Source: Nereocystis luetkeana (lineage: Eukaryota; Sar; Phaeophyceae; Laminariales; Laminariaceae). Taken from it: a stretch of 64,000 nt of DNA. Position numbers and translations under genes: made by a program. Below the pieces are notes generated by a model that saw only the letters and a program-made list of their open reading frames with translations, ran no database searches and was not told where the DNA came from. Position 1 is the first letter of the stretch. The number at the start of each line of letters is the position of its first letter. Shown piece after piece: positions 12,430 through 24,027 of the stretch. Where the stretch lies: positions 7,146,167 to 7,210,166 of the forward strand of contig JARUPZ010000017.1 in the NCBI GenBank assembly GCA_031213475.1, read 5' to 3'.

Positions 12430-13793
12430 CCCGGGACTTGGTTTGATTCGAGTTTTGTTCCACATGCCACGAAGAAAACCTTGCGCAATTTAGCTTTTGC
12501 TGAAAATGTGGCGTGGAGCCGGTTCGAGTTCTGCCGGCCCCGCGGTATCCGCTGCGGTTGCCGCTGGTCGTGGATGTCCAAACGCTGGAGGCATGGCGAC
12601 ACAGCGCATCGGCGGCGATGGACGTGTGCCCAGGAAGAGTGCGGAAGAGTAGGGTAGTCGGTGAGTGTGACGCGTTCGGCCTCGTCGTTTCGACCGGATC
12701 CCGTGTTTGGACGACAGCAAAGCCAGATGAGGCCTTCGACTCCCTGTGGCATTTTGACACTAACTAAGGGAAAAGGTACCAAAATGGTGCATCCAACGTC
12801 TTGACCCGGCAAACGCCGTGCAGGTGACGACGCGTGTAGGGCGAGGTCCTCATTCGCGAGAAGGTACGCAGCTGAGTCAATCAAAAATCGGTTTACCTGT
12901 GAGTTAAGAATACCCACGAAACACCACGAAAGCGGGAAAGAGTGGGATCCTGCCCGCCGGGTAGGCAACACTTGTGCGAGTCCTTTGATATGTTCGTACG
13001 TCATTTTGTGTACGACGAGCAAACGCGGGTCGGATTCACGGTCAATCAGGCGGCTCCAATGTTGGACCACAAACACTTGGACCCTCTGGAAGCCGTGAGG
13101 TCGCCGGCGCAGGTGGCTACTTCGCTGGCGGGGCGTATCTCCCTAACGAGAGGCATTGCCCTGTATCCGCTGGCATTTTACTTAGTGCGTAAGGGATACG
13201 ACCTCTGCATTACTCTGGGGTCGAACAGTTTAGGGTTCCCAAAGCCTAGAGGCTTGATCTGTAAGTCTCAATTTGGTAAGATCTTCGGACTTCTAGCGAG
13301 GCCGTCGTATCGACAGGTACGGAAGGTCGGGAAACGTCGGGAGACGTGCTCGTGCCGGGCGGTTACGGCGTACATATCCGCCGCGCAGCGGATTGGGTGG
13401 GATTTAACCACTGGTCATTCGTTGCCTCTTGCTACGACAAAGGGTGGCCGAGGTATTTGGCCTTTCTCCCCAGCCCGAACGACCGCTCCCCTGCAAATCG
13501 ATTTGCGGGAGACAGGCCTGCCGAACGATTTGACGATGCACTCCTTTCGAGTGGAAGGCTCCCTCGCCAGATCCCTGGCCGCGACGGGGGTGGACGAGAT
13601 AGTTACGATAGATGGTTGGAAGATGGAGACAATAAAAACGCACTACATCGGCGCGGCTTTTAGTGGCCTAGTCCGGGGTGGCGAGAGAAACGTCGGCCAG
13701 AGCTACACGGACGCAGTAGCCGGCTTCCTCTGTCGCCCGAGTTCGAGGATGATTCCGCAGAATGTGGTTGAGGCAAGAGTAAACGTTGGGTGA
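12430..13793 (+). pseudogene. Tyrosine recombinase of the DIRS-order element
   Basis: From 12942 to 13793 the frame is open for 283 codons. The C-terminal catalytic half is clear. It has a CRAVTAYISAAQ helix, then HSFR (13539-13550, the H-x-x-R signature), a conserved tryptophan in DGWK (13617) and the nucleophile tyrosine in THYIG (13644). The first catalytic arginine was not found with confidence. The N-terminal SAM-like part is probably represented at 12430-12770 in other frames by AENVAWSRFEFCR and VVDVQTLEAW, followed by a degenerate stretch. No ATG begins the open frame, so the copy is best read as a recently broken gene. The minus-strand frame at 12336-13076 is its shadow. Confidence 0.75.
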
Positions 13794-16700
13794 GAGAAGT
13801 GCGTATCTGACCGGTGGTCAATTACGAGCTCAAAACACAATGACGTTCAACGACGCAACGAAATATGGGTGTTACCACTGGCCAGGGCAGGAGGTCCCTT
13901 CCAAATCTCAAGCACTTAACTCAAATTATGCAGGGTATCGAGAGCAAATACTGCAGGAAAGACGCTTGGACACCCACAAAGAGAAAGTTTTAAAGAGTCC
14001 AGCTAGAGTAGTTGATTCAATTGCCGTCCTCGCTGTGTTTCGGCAGCTCTCTGCGGTCGTGTCGACCCCCTAAGACACTTTGAGCTGCGCATGGTGCATT
14101 TACGAACGAACGTAAGACGTTCCAAGACACGGTGTAGCGACTAAGAGGTGCTTCTCCCTGAAAAACGGATTCAACCGAATTTTAGGGCATGTCTTATGAA
14201 ATTGGGCCTAAACATCGCTCACAAAACAAATACAATATTGATAGGCCGAGATAACCCAAACTCTAGATCCAAGCCACTACACTCAAAAGTGACAAGCCAA
14301 GATCACCACTAAGAATGCCTCAAACCAGACTCTCAAGGCTCAAACGATATGTGGAGTATTCATTTGTGATTTATCAGAGTATCTCAACGTTCACCTTCAT
14401 ATACTCAAGCAGACAAAGTCGCTACGTAAAAAACTGCAAGTCCAACAAAAACTCCCAAGCTCAATCTCAGGGTGTATCAACCCTATAATATATAGTGAAA
14501 TCTCGAATTTACACGAATGAAGAGCACAAACCATAGGAATATAGTTTGTTAAATAAGATTAAAAGTAAGCCAGAGCTTGAATGACTTGATACAATAAAAC
14601 GCGTGAGCTTGACGCTCAAAAAATAGCCAGAGAGGGTCATATACCAGTAATAATGTAGCATTAACGACCTCCAGGTTCAGGAAATGACAAGCAACTCTAC
14701 CAATAAAACAAATAATAGAATCAGCTTCTTTCAGCAGTTGAAAATCTCCATCTCAACCAAGCACCAAGCCCATGTAGCCTTGTTACGGGGAACACGCCCA
14801 GCTAGATCAAGCGGCATAAAACAAATAGACTTATGTCTGAATTCATGCCCCAGTCTCAGCGCGGTCGACCTAGGCCCTGGCCTTCGAGGCATGCCTGAAA
14901 TAATTCTTGAAAGGCCGTTTATGAAACTGCGTGCCCGAGCACCCTTTTCGTGTTTATCCCTTTTACCACTGCAGTCCCGTTTGCGGACCAACTGCTTAGA
15001 AATTAAGTGGTTTGTCCCCAAAATGGGACTGCGGTTCTAGAAGGGTTATTATAATATCTTGCCTATCTTTTGCGAGGCAAGGAATGGCGTGTCAAAAATA
15101 TGTTAAACGGGACTCTCTAAAATTACGACGTTAGGTAGAAATTCCCAATTCGGGGAAGATGGGTATTCGTTTACTGCCTACAGCCCACAGACTACAGCTA
15201 ATATACCCTCAGCGAACAGCCCACAGCCAACGCACCCCGCAACGCCACAGCTCGGCTAACCGCAACCCCTTTTTTTGGGTTCACCATGCCCATCGGAGAA
15301 CCAGCAACATGAGTTTCTAAGCACGATGTGGCCGGTGCCAGCGGTTTCTGACTGGTGGCAGCAGTTTATCCGCAACAGGGGTACCTGCAGCACTTACTTG
15401 CAGCATCTACCTATTCCTGCAGAAACGACACCGGAACTAGCGTCACCTGCGCAGACGACTCCACGGAGTGAAACCCTTGGCATTTTACCGGGACAGAACA
15501 TCTAGAACGGGTTAGCCGGTTGCAAAGGGGAAAGTTCGAATGCCCTACGTACGTAAACGCACTCGTTGAGATGCACAGTACCAGATCAAACGGTAGGCAA
15601 GAGACGCGAAAACAGAGCAAGGTTGGCGATGCCGACTGCGCAGCTGGTGCTCGAGACAAACGCTCGGCGTTTCTGACACACAGACTATGCTCCCCCCCAC
15701 CGAACACCCTGCGCCTGTTGACGGCACGATATAGACTAGGTAACGGGCTTCCGATTTTTGGGGTGGTGAATGCTCGTGTTTTTTTTGTCCGACGATTCGA
15801 TCGATGATATCGTTGAAGGGCGATGAGGCAACACCCGAACGCGGGGGCTAGTCAATCTGCTCTCCCACGCATGCACAGGTTGGATCTCAAGTTTTTTTTT
15901 TTTTTTTATGAACAGTGTGAATGAAAGCTCCTATTGATTTTCGAGAGCGTCCCCTGTTCCATGTGTAAGGGACGCGAAAAACACAATATGCCGAGGTGTA
16001 AGGTTTGTTCAAGCCGTACACGATGATGAATGATGAAATCATCGTACACGATGATGCTCGTTGAACGAGTACAGAATGCGATAGACCCTGCCAGACTGCC
16101 AGGGCCTTACTCACACGTGGTAGTCGAGGTTGGAGGATTCTTGCGTATCTCATTTCACTATCAATCCCTATTCTAGAAAGTAGTACTACAGGATACATCA
16201 CACCTCTATCTCCATCCTCCATCTGCTGTTGACACTCTTTTCGTCTAAGTCATGTGGTTGTTTCCAACGAAAAAGAAGTATTTGCGACGTGCGCAGTATG
16301 TTCCCCAAAACGCAGGTATGACGTTCCAATGGAAAAAAACACACAACTTCGAAGTAGGTCAAAGAATGTGGCTCGTCTCCCACAACCTAGGTATAAATCT
16401 AAGAATGATGCAGGCATGTGTTGGGCGAGATGAGCATCAATTCCTGGAATATTTAACTACATGAAAACTTATGGAATTGCCTTGGCGGACTCGTCAGGTT
16501 AAAGGCACGTCAAATAAGACCTTATCTCAGGCATTTGCCAAACGAGACAGGCATGGTTCAGGCACGTTTCGGCCATGAAGACATTTGCCTTCTACAACAG
16601 CGCCCATCTAAGAAATAAGGCCAGCGGCGTGCCTATCTCCATGGTGCGTGAATGCCATTCTGGCGTGCCTTGGAGACCAGGGCCTAGGCCGACCTCGAGT

Positions 16701-17300
16701 AAAACAGATTTGGGTTCTGCATGACGAACGTAAGTACGTACAGAGTATACAGTACTGGTCGGTGTAAAAGTTGCAAGAACTCCCATTTCTCAGCTTTCGT
16801 GCTAAAACAGCCTACCAAGGCCAACCGAACGGGATAAATAGTATATATCGCTAATCAAGATTGAATAGAACGAGGATAACCTACCACTACATGAACCCCC
16901 TCACCCCTAATGAGGATCGGAACCAGCACGGGGGGAGGGGTGTACTCGGCATCATTCTTGGCCGTTCCTCGACGATGACTTTGCATAGCCCCCCGCATCA
17001 TCACAATCTATGCCGGGACGGAACTCGCCGGATTGTCACCGAAGACATACGAATTAAACACCTCGTACTGCGCAATATATCGCTACAACAAAACCAATCG
17101 TGTTTCTGACAACGTCGCTGTGGTCGCGTAGCATACTGTGGAACACAGCCGAGTTTACAACTGCTCAGAACGATATAATTTCCCTCGTTCTTCGAACACC
17201 ATTGATTAGCCCTTTATATATGCGTGTACGCACACGTACACTGCGACATTGAATACTCTAAAATACCGAGTAGGCGACAGAGCGATGTAGCACCGCGCGG
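13794..17300. other. No gene recognised; A/C-rich intergenic DNA
   Basis: The stretch 14080-14700 is A- and C-rich with many CTCAA words. A MITE copy lies at 14958-15045 and an oligo(T) run at about 15891-15907. The segment 15280-15510 is CAG-rich, and a 95-codon frame follows at 15520-15807 with no recognised domain. A GGCCTAGGC-centred block of about 40 bp occurs in opposite orientations near 14870 and 16690. Confidence 0.45.
14958..15045. mobile_element. Foldback MITE copy 2
   Basis: An 88-bp palindromic element with ends CCCTTTTACCACTGCAG and CTGCGGTTCTAGAAGGG is related to the copy at 2591. It is flanked by TTAT on both sides (14954-14957 and 15046-15049), a four-base duplication differing by one base from TTAA. 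Confidence 0.8.
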
Positions 17301-17305
17301 TTTAT

Positions 17306-17665
17306 GGTGCTCAGCCCCATGATCTTGATGCTGGGTTGAATTCCCGGGTCGCGACGCTTCTTGTTTATTTGATTTCGGAATAGGTTTTACCCTTCCACGA
17401 TTTCTGACCGTGTGCGGTTCGCGCTTTCTCACGGCATGGCGGCCCCTGCGGAGAACTAAGGATGCTCCTGCATCTGATAGGTGGGAAGAAAGTGATATCG
17501 TGGCCTAAGGTGCCCAGCACTATAACTTTGATGCTTGGTTAATTGCCTCGGTCGCGGCGTTTTTCCTTTTTTTTTTGCATCCGACATTGTTTTTGCAATT
17601 CGACGACTTACTAATGTTAACGGCTCTCCGGGCCTTTGGTGGCTCCCGCAGAGAGCCAGTAAAAG
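17306..17665 (+). repeat. Diverged direct duplication, about 200-bp spacing
   Basis: The blocks at 17306-17360 and 17509-17565 share GGTGC(T/C)CAGC, a TGATGCT(G/T)GGTT block and GGGTCGCGACG or CGGTCGCGGCG. The following parts end alike in a GGCGGCCCCTGCGGAGA or GGTGGCTCCCGCAGAGA block. Confidence 0.55.
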
Positions 17666-17871
17666 TATTTCCTGCACCTCGTGGGTGGGAGCAAGGTGCC
17701 AAATGGGATCACTACCAGGTGGAATCATTTCTGGATAGGACCAGGCGAGCGCAGATAATTGTGAACTCGTCTACTAGCAGGGGTCTGTTAAGAGGTTCCC
17801 ACATTTTGTTTACGAGAATATTCTTAGAAACGTATTCATCTGCTGCATGGAAGACTCTACTAACGAAGACC

Positions 17872-18193
17872 TTTAACAATCTGGGAGAAGGGATCTTTAG
17901 GTTGGTAGGCTGTTCAGGTGTTTTGGTTCCTGATGGGATCAAGGTACGGTCGAAGACCCAACCCAACCCCTGACTCCAACCCTAACCCTAACTCTAACCC
18001 TAACCCTAACCCTGACCCTCACCCTGACCCCAAACCGCAGCCGAAACGGGCCAAACCTCGCCATAAACGCGGTTGCGCCGCGTTTTCATCGAACCAGAAA
18101 ATTTCTCAGATGTGGACGACGATTCCGAAGTGCAGACCACGCTATTTTCAAGTCATAAACACTCCTGAAGATCCCTTCTCCCAGATTGCTAAA
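17872..18193. repeat. 30-bp inverted repeat enclosing telomeric DNA
   Basis: The arms at 17872-17901 and 18164-18193 match at 28 of 30 positions when one is reverse-complemented. The enclosed 260 bp hold the telomere-like array. A second, opposite-strand telomeric run lies just outside the right arm. Confidence 0.8.
17957..18031. repeat. Interstitial telomeric array, CCCTAA strand
   Basis: Degenerate CCCTAA units run for about 75 bp, with a clean core at about 17978-18013. Variants such as CTCTAA and CCCTGA occur at the edges. The unit is the TTAGGG telomere type found in many eukaryotes. Confidence 0.85.
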
Positions 18194-18253
18194 CCTACTC
18201 GAGGTGTTTTTCTCTTTCGACTTGCCTCCTTCGTTCTTGTTTTTTGTTTCCCT

Positions 18254-18272
18254 GGTTAGGGTCAGGGTTAGG
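18254..18272. repeat. Short TTAGGG-strand telomeric run
   Basis: GGTTAGGGTCAGGGTTAGG is about three telomeric units on the opposite strand from the array at 17957-18031. Confidence 0.7.
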
Positions 18273-18379
18273 TTCTTTCGTTTCTCTATTTCGTAGCATG
18301 TGTGTGTTTTTGTCGCATCCAGTATGATGACACGGCATTACATTGTCCGGTGTGTTTACTGCATACGTGGCAAGACACT

Positions 18380-18500
18380 GTAGTATTTCTGTGACGTAGC
18401 TTTGTGATTACATAAGTTGTATCTCTCTAGGATTGAAAAGTTGTCAAGGACACTGGTTATGCTGGATGTCGACGGGTAGAAAGAGCGGGGTAAAAAAATC
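18380..18500 (+). repeat. Diverged dispersed repeat, partner at 430-560
   Basis: It shares the blocks described for 430-560 in the same order and orientation, including TTGTATCTCTC, GGACACT and GTCGACGGG. Confidence 0.45.
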
Positions 18501-19249
18501 ACAGATGACAATAGACGTCCACGATACCCAGAGCTGCTGCGCTGGGGATCGACTACCGTTGCGGTGACATAGCGAAAGTTAAGAGCACTGTTTTTTTGAA
18601 GGCAGAGCATAGTGTGCCGATTGTAATTGATAGACTGCTCGCGAAAGCTGTTGTGAAACAAAGGTGGGCATCCTGAGGAGTCTTCCGGTAGTTTTCGCCA
18701 ACAAGCCGAGTAAATTGCGGGCTTTCGGCAAATATAATCCCGTAAGCGCCTTCCGCAATCAAGCGTTTGTTTTGCGGAGACGCTGCAGTTCAACAAAACA
18801 ATATATATGGGAAAATGGTGGGAAATGTTGGGTTGTCTCGCAACAAATATGAGGAAGGTTGTTCTAGTGGCAACCTGTGGTGTTTGGAGGGTAACGGGTT
18901 GAAAAGATAAACCAGCCAAGAAACGCGAACATTTCGGAGGGTTTTAAGATAATCATAAAAAGGGATGTCTGGTACGGGGTGGGAATATAAAAATAAAGGA
19001 AGTTCCAGATGATTGATGAGTAAGGGTCAACGCAGTTCAGATGCGAGCAAGCGGCGGTACAGGTGTGTGAAGCGGAGTCGTCGGTGCAGCAAGTATCGAG
19101 GATATAAAGCTAGCGGGCTTGCCGGCCTGCACGAGCTGAATAGAACGAGGCGAAGGACGTCAGGAACACGTTACGTAGTTTTTTTGTTTAGAACCGGGCA
19201 TGGGACGTCAGGGAGTCGTCACGTTGTCAGCGTTCGTTGAACCTGTGCG

Positions 19250-20010
19250 TTGGGAGGGTCGACGAGCGGGATGCGGGAACCTCTTGCCGTGAAGCAGCAG
19301 CAGGACGAGGAGCACGTCAATCTTGTGGGGAGCCCCGGGCCCAAGGCAGGGGTCGACCCAAGGAAGCGGGGCGGCCAGGAACGCGGAGGACGACCAAATG
19401 TTCGGCAGGAGGGCCAGGCAACAACGACGACGACGGTAGAGTGCGAGCAAATACCCTGGGTAGCGATGGTACGAGTAGGAACGTGCACTTTGAGGGTAGC
19501 CAGACAGTACACCAAGGAGCTCGCAATGCGGTCGGGTAGAGGGGGTGGGGGGGGATACACGTCACACCGCATGGTAAGGGTCCTGGGGACGGCTCTAATG
19601 GGAGCCGCGAGCAGTCCAACTCCATGCGGCATGCCCCATCTCCGCAGTGCAACAACCATCTTATCCCCGAAAACTAGTTTCAGGGCCCCCCATTGTCGGG
19701 TGGAGGGAGAGAGTTCGTATCGGTAGGAGGCGAGGGGGAGGCGGGATAGCCGGCAGCTCACCACCTTTACCGGGCCCTCTCAGGCGCCCTGGTGCCCGGG
19801 AGGCCCGCCGCCGCAGCACCAGGAGCAGGGGTGGACACCGCAGCAGCCGCTCAGCCGGGGCACGCCACAGCAGCTACAGCAAGCGTGGGCACCACCGCAA
19901 GCAGGGTTGGCATACAGGGGAGAAGGGGGTGGGGACCACCACAGCAGCTGCAGTTATCTAATCTGCATCTTGATGGGGTGGAGCGGGCAGGGAGGGGGGG
20001 GGGCGTGGGG
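19250..20010 (+). pseudogene. Possible gag-like region of the second element
   Basis: Overlapping frames are open here: 158 codons from 19250 and 104 codons from 19647. A CAG-rich segment (19780-19960) reads in one frame as a Pro/Gln-rich protein. No zinc knuckle or other signature is evident. The assignment as gag rests on its place upstream of RNase H and the low-complexity composition. The opposite-strand 181-codon frame (19219-19764) is probably a composition artefact. Confidence 0.3.
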
Positions 20011-20129
20011 TAGGTTAAGAAAGCAGAAGGAAACGAGACGAGTTTACGTTTGTCACGTGGGGGGGTGGAGATGAGTTTTGCAAAAGGGGGGAGGGTACGA
20101 CAGAGGGAAGGTATAACAGCCCCGTCTTT

Positions 20130-20755
20130 CAGCTTCATGAAGCAGCGGCCGAGTAGAACCTGGTTTTCGGACGCTCCCTTTACAGCGATAGGGGGGCTAT
20201 GCGTGGAGACGGGGGTATACTGAAGATTCGCCCTCCCAGAAGAGGCGCAGAAACGTACGATGAGGGGGGGGGCAGGCCGTAGCTGATTTAATTTCTCTTT
20301 ACCTGTTGGAGGTCATGGCTATGGTCATGACGGCGTTCGTGACGATAGCCATGAGGGGAGAGAAACCGGGTGGGAAGGGGGAGGCAGCTTTAATGAGGGC
20401 AGATAACGGAGCAGCCGTAACCTGGGTAAAGAGGTGTCGTGGGGTGGGTAAGAAACAAGCAAGAGTAGGGGCTGTGATGAGGATGATGGGGAAGGTGTTT
20501 TTTACAGGCATGGCACATACGGGGGTTCAATAATAGGTTAGCAGACGGCCTTCTGACTAGGTGGCGAGAGAAACAGATTCCCGAGATACTAACTACAGAA
20601 TGTCTCGAACTCGCTTGGGGGGTGCAGGAATTCGGAACGGGGGAGCAGGTAACGTGTTCGGGGATATTGCGAGAGAGTACGCATTTGGAAGAGTGGCAGC
20701 TTCGTCTCGGAAACCTTACCAAGAAAATTGGAGGATGCGGGTGAGCTGGAGATCG
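20130..20755 (+). pseudogene. RNase H of the second DIRS-order element
   Basis: TWFSDAPFTAIGGL (from about 20158) is the first catalytic strand. It is broken by TGA soon after. In a second frame RADNGAAVTWVKRCRG (about 20398-20445) is the DNxaaV strand, followed by the RVGAVMRMMG helix. In a third frame NRLADGLLTRW (from 20532) is the conserved N-x-x-A-D segment that closes the domain, and the frame stays open to TGA at about 20750. The pieces are in the right order and spacing for one domain with two frameshifts. Confidence 0.7.
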
Positions 20756-21713
20756 TTTGTAGGGAAGGCGTCTTGGCTGCAGAAAGACATGGGCGAGATT
20801 GAGCTAGTGAGAGAGTGGGTCGAGTTCGTGGGATACTGTTGAGCGCAAAAAGGGAACAAGGTGCCATCTATGGTAGGCAAGTTGGTGGCGATTAATTTCT
20901 ACCCTGAGCAGTTCGTGGGGCTTTCAGTGCCCATGGAAAAGTCATTTATCAGATTGGCGAGGCAAGGCATGAAGAGGGCACACGTAGAGACGGGTAGTCA
21001 GCAGAGAGTAAGAAGACCATTGACCTGGGGGACGCTGAGGGGTGTGTAGGGAAGCATTGCATCATGGCGGGAAGGTGGGAGGGTGTTATGGATAGGTCTG
21101 GCGCTGTCATAGTTTTTGTGTTGCGAGCATCAGAATCGTTTGCCAAGGAGAGAGGGGTGCATCATAAGGCATACTACTTAAGGAGGGGGGGTGTAGCGTT
21201 TTTATGTGATAACGATCAACTGGCAGCGGGTAGCATCCGGGAAGCGGATAGGGTAGAGGTGAGGCTCAGGGGATCGCCGGGAGATCAAGGAAGAAAGCGA
21301 GCGATACTGGTAAGGACAATATATGGGCTGGGAGGAGGAGAAGAAGGGGGGGCAGGGGGTCTGTTGGTAGAGCTTTTCAGGGTGTACAATGACGGGGAGT
21401 AGACAGGGGAAGCCCCTTTGATGCCATATCGGGGAACGGACGGTTGGAGGGTCTGGTCGTAGGGAAAGGTAACCCAGTCCTAGAGGAGGGGCCTTGCCAG
21501 TGTAGGGTGAAGGTGGAAGGAGGAGGGGACGGGAGCGGGGGCAAGTCTGATTCCGGAAGAACTCCTCTTGCATGCGGGGAGAATAGGGGGGGGCAACCAG
21601 GCTGGCGGCGAGAAGAGTGCCAGAGGAAGTGGTCAAGAAAACAGAGAGGTGGTCGTCGGACTCGTGTTTGGTGTACGTTAGGGCTAACATGGAAGACCCC
21701 GTACAGGTATCAG
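20561..21713 (+). pseudogene. Tyrosine recombinase of the second element, broken
   Basis: The N-terminal part reads NWRMRVSWRSFVGKASWL and VEFVGYC in frame from 20640. A TGA at 20840-20842 follows, and the same frame resumes with GKLVAINFYPEQFVGLS and QGMKRAHVETGSQQRVRRPL to TAG at 21047. After a frame change VLRASESFA carries the first catalytic arginine (CGA at 21124). The box HAGRIGG (from 21571) supplies H-x-x-R. A last frame change leads to TERWSSDS (Trp at 21650) and VYVRANMEDPVQVSEVL (Tyr at 21674). All catalytic residues except a clear lysine are traceable. The start overlaps the end of RNase H in a different frame. Confidence 0.7.
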
Positions 21714-21776
21714 AGGTATTGGATCATGGGGGGGGAGTTGGAGAGACAGCCAGGACAGGGGACTAGATGGGGCTGA

Positions 21777-24027
21777 ATTCTATAGGTGATAGTCCGCCCG
21801 GTATAATAAGGACCGCTTAGGCGCCTGCAAAGTTCCCAAACAGTCTATACACATTTCCGGACGAAGGGAGAAGGGAACCGCATTCTCGTGAGGGGAGGCT
21901 TCCCCACTAGCAGAGGGCGACCGGTGAGGAGGTCGACCGCGTTTCGTATGTGTGGGTGGGGGGGGGGGCGCAAGCAAGCGAAAAGGGGATGGGGCAACCC
22001 CCCCCCCAAATTTTTGTTTTCTCTCTTCCCTCCGGCTGTTTATATAGGGGTAAGTAAGGCGTATACATGCAGGGGGGGACGGGGCCAGGGCACCCCCCCC
22101 CGCCTTCCCCCCCACCCCCCCACCAGTTCGGCTTCTTCAATTAATATCAAGCATTTTATCGTGGACGTGGACGACCAAACTACACAAAAACAAAAATCTA
22201 AAAAACTTTTCTAGTAAACTATTATTACGACCAAAGTCTACAAAGGTGATACTGTTTTGTTCCCGGCGCACGCGTGCAGATGACGCCGTATGGCCGTCTT
22301 ACAGCTTCATTGAGGGGGTAGAGCTTTCCAGATTAATTATTAGCGGACCAAGCAGAACTCGGGCCTACGAAAGGTCGAGAATTCAGTCATGGAAGTAGTA
22401 CCTCATGAGCACGTTCGGGTTCTCGGCTAGGGGTTTCCGCCGTGTGCTTCAGCAACGAACTCGCAAGGGGCGAGCTGGGCTATACTAGTTTTCGCTTAGT
22501 CGATTCGTCTATTTTGAGGTCCGTTTTAGTTCAACCCGTGCTGAAGTATAGCTTCGCGTGAAAAAAATGCAAACTGCCCAGCGTTTTATGCCTTTCAGTA
22601 TGCAGAGGGGAAATATTTTTAGCCATGACTTCAGATTATTCATAATCCTTGGCCCAGTTGGGACAAGCCCTGATCTTTTTTTCAGGACGCAATAGGTAGT
22701 TGTTTTTTTAATGCACCGTCCTCGCTGGTTTTGGCTTTTTTTGGGTGTATAGCGGCAGCGAGGAGACAGAACCCGTTGAAACCCGGTCGCCTCTTCTTTC
22801 AATTCGCCGACCCCCTAAAGGATGACCAATCGCTGATCGTGCACCCACACGAGTAGAGTGCTACTTTAAGTACGTGCGGTAGATGGTCTTCCTCGTCACT
22901 GTACCAACCATTCTCAGCCTCTCTCTGTGTTCCTACTTCAACCAACTGCAATCCACCATCGACTTTACGAACCTCTTGCCCTTAAGGCTTACCCTCTGTT
23001 CACGCATGCCAACGATCCAATACCTCTCCACAAACCCCAGATCTCCTCCGTTCAATCTTCTACATTGGTTCCTTTAAATTGACGCCCATAAGAAAGGATG
23101 AGGCACCCAGAGGAGCAGCATAGTATTGATATAATTAGCTAGTATGAGGTTTTTCATCACCCCCCCCCCCCCCCCTCGGATGAACTTCATACCGCTTGAT
23201 TGCGGAAGGCGCCCGGGTGCGAAAAAAATTGTCGGCTGGTTGTATCGTCAATGTTAGAAATACACATAAATTTAGTGCGTTCCTGGCACATCTCTACGCA
23301 CCTCCAGCGGCATATGTACTATTACGGGGGGCCATAGTTAACAGGACGAAATATTGTTTGGAAAAACAGTTAAATATATAGGTTTTTATGTACACCATAG
23401 GTCCTGTTAACTAGGGTCCCCCGTAATACCAGGTACTTGGTATGCTGTTTTGCTTCTGTGGTGTTCTTGGGCTCAATCGTATTAGCGAGCGTATTTTTCC
23501 AAATTTTACAAAGTTTGGAAATCACTAGTAATACGTACCAGGTACCAATATACGGAGGCATTCTGCCACTGATCATGAAATCCTCCAGGACCAAACAAAA
23601 CTAGTTCGTTCAATTTCACGTATTTATTTAGAGAAAAAACAAGAAAATATGGGAAATTAAAAAATTGCGCCTTGAAAAATGTCCAAATTATGAAAAATGA
23701 ATTCCCCATAAGAATGACCCTTAGTAGCGGAGGACGTATCATGTTTGCTTGTCTTTTTGTTCGTATCTCTGTTCTACATCCCTCGCATAGCGTGCGAGCT
23801 TGCAATCTGCAAAAATATTCTCATTCCCTAGTTGTGTGTATCTTTTCTTTCTTGACTTCTTGCCTTCTTGGCTAAATTGAACTTTTTTTTCTCTCTTACC
23901 ATTTGGGTTTTTGATGTTTTTTATTTTGATTTCCATGTTTCTTTGTCGAGTTTTTTTTTCCATCCTACAGGATTCTTCTGAGTAGTTTGTGGTCTCTTAG
24001 GTTACTAAAACTGTGGGGATATGTACA
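21777..24027. other. No gene recognised; homopolymer- and repeat-rich DNA
   Basis: The block 21950-22130 has G and C homopolymer runs. There is a 17-bp C run at about 23160-23176 and an inverted repeat at 23316-23435. Frames are short and show no domain. Confidence 0.45.
23316..23435. repeat. Inverted repeat of about 31-34 bp, 55-bp spacer
   Basis: The arm at 23316-23346 pairs with 23402-23435. Shared cores are TATTACGGGGG and TAGTTAACAGGA, with a three-base gap near the outer end. The right arm contains TACCAGGTA. The structure resembles a small foldback element, with no clear target duplication. Confidence 0.65.

Larger units (their letters stand above)
6830..13793 (+). mobile_element. Decayed DIRS-order (tyrosine recombinase) retrotransposon
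   Basis: The order gag-like frame, glutamine-rich segment, reverse transcriptase, RNase H and tyrosine recombinase, all on the plus strand, is that of DIRS/Ngaro-type retrotransposons. No integrase or LTR is seen. The coding parts are recognisable but spread over all three frames with stop codons, so the copy is dead. I could not find the terminal or split direct repeats, so both ends are uncertain; the coordinates span the recognisable coding portion only. A telomere-like palindrome lies between RNase H and recombinase. Confidence 0.75.
19237..21776 (+). mobile_element. Second DIRS-order retrotransposon relic, RT deleted
   Basis: This G-rich element has a possible gag-like part (19237-20000), then RNase H, then a tyrosine recombinase, on the plus strand. 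Only about 150 bp separate the gag-like end from the RNase H start, too short for an RT, so the RT has been lost by internal deletion. The recombinase belongs to a different lineage from the one at 12.4-13.8 kb. Terminal repeats were not found. Confidence 0.7.

Noticed and set aside
12336..13076. 246-codon minus-strand open frame
   Set aside because: It is antisense to the tyrosine recombinase region, whose plus-strand reading has conserved catalytic motifs; the minus reading has none.
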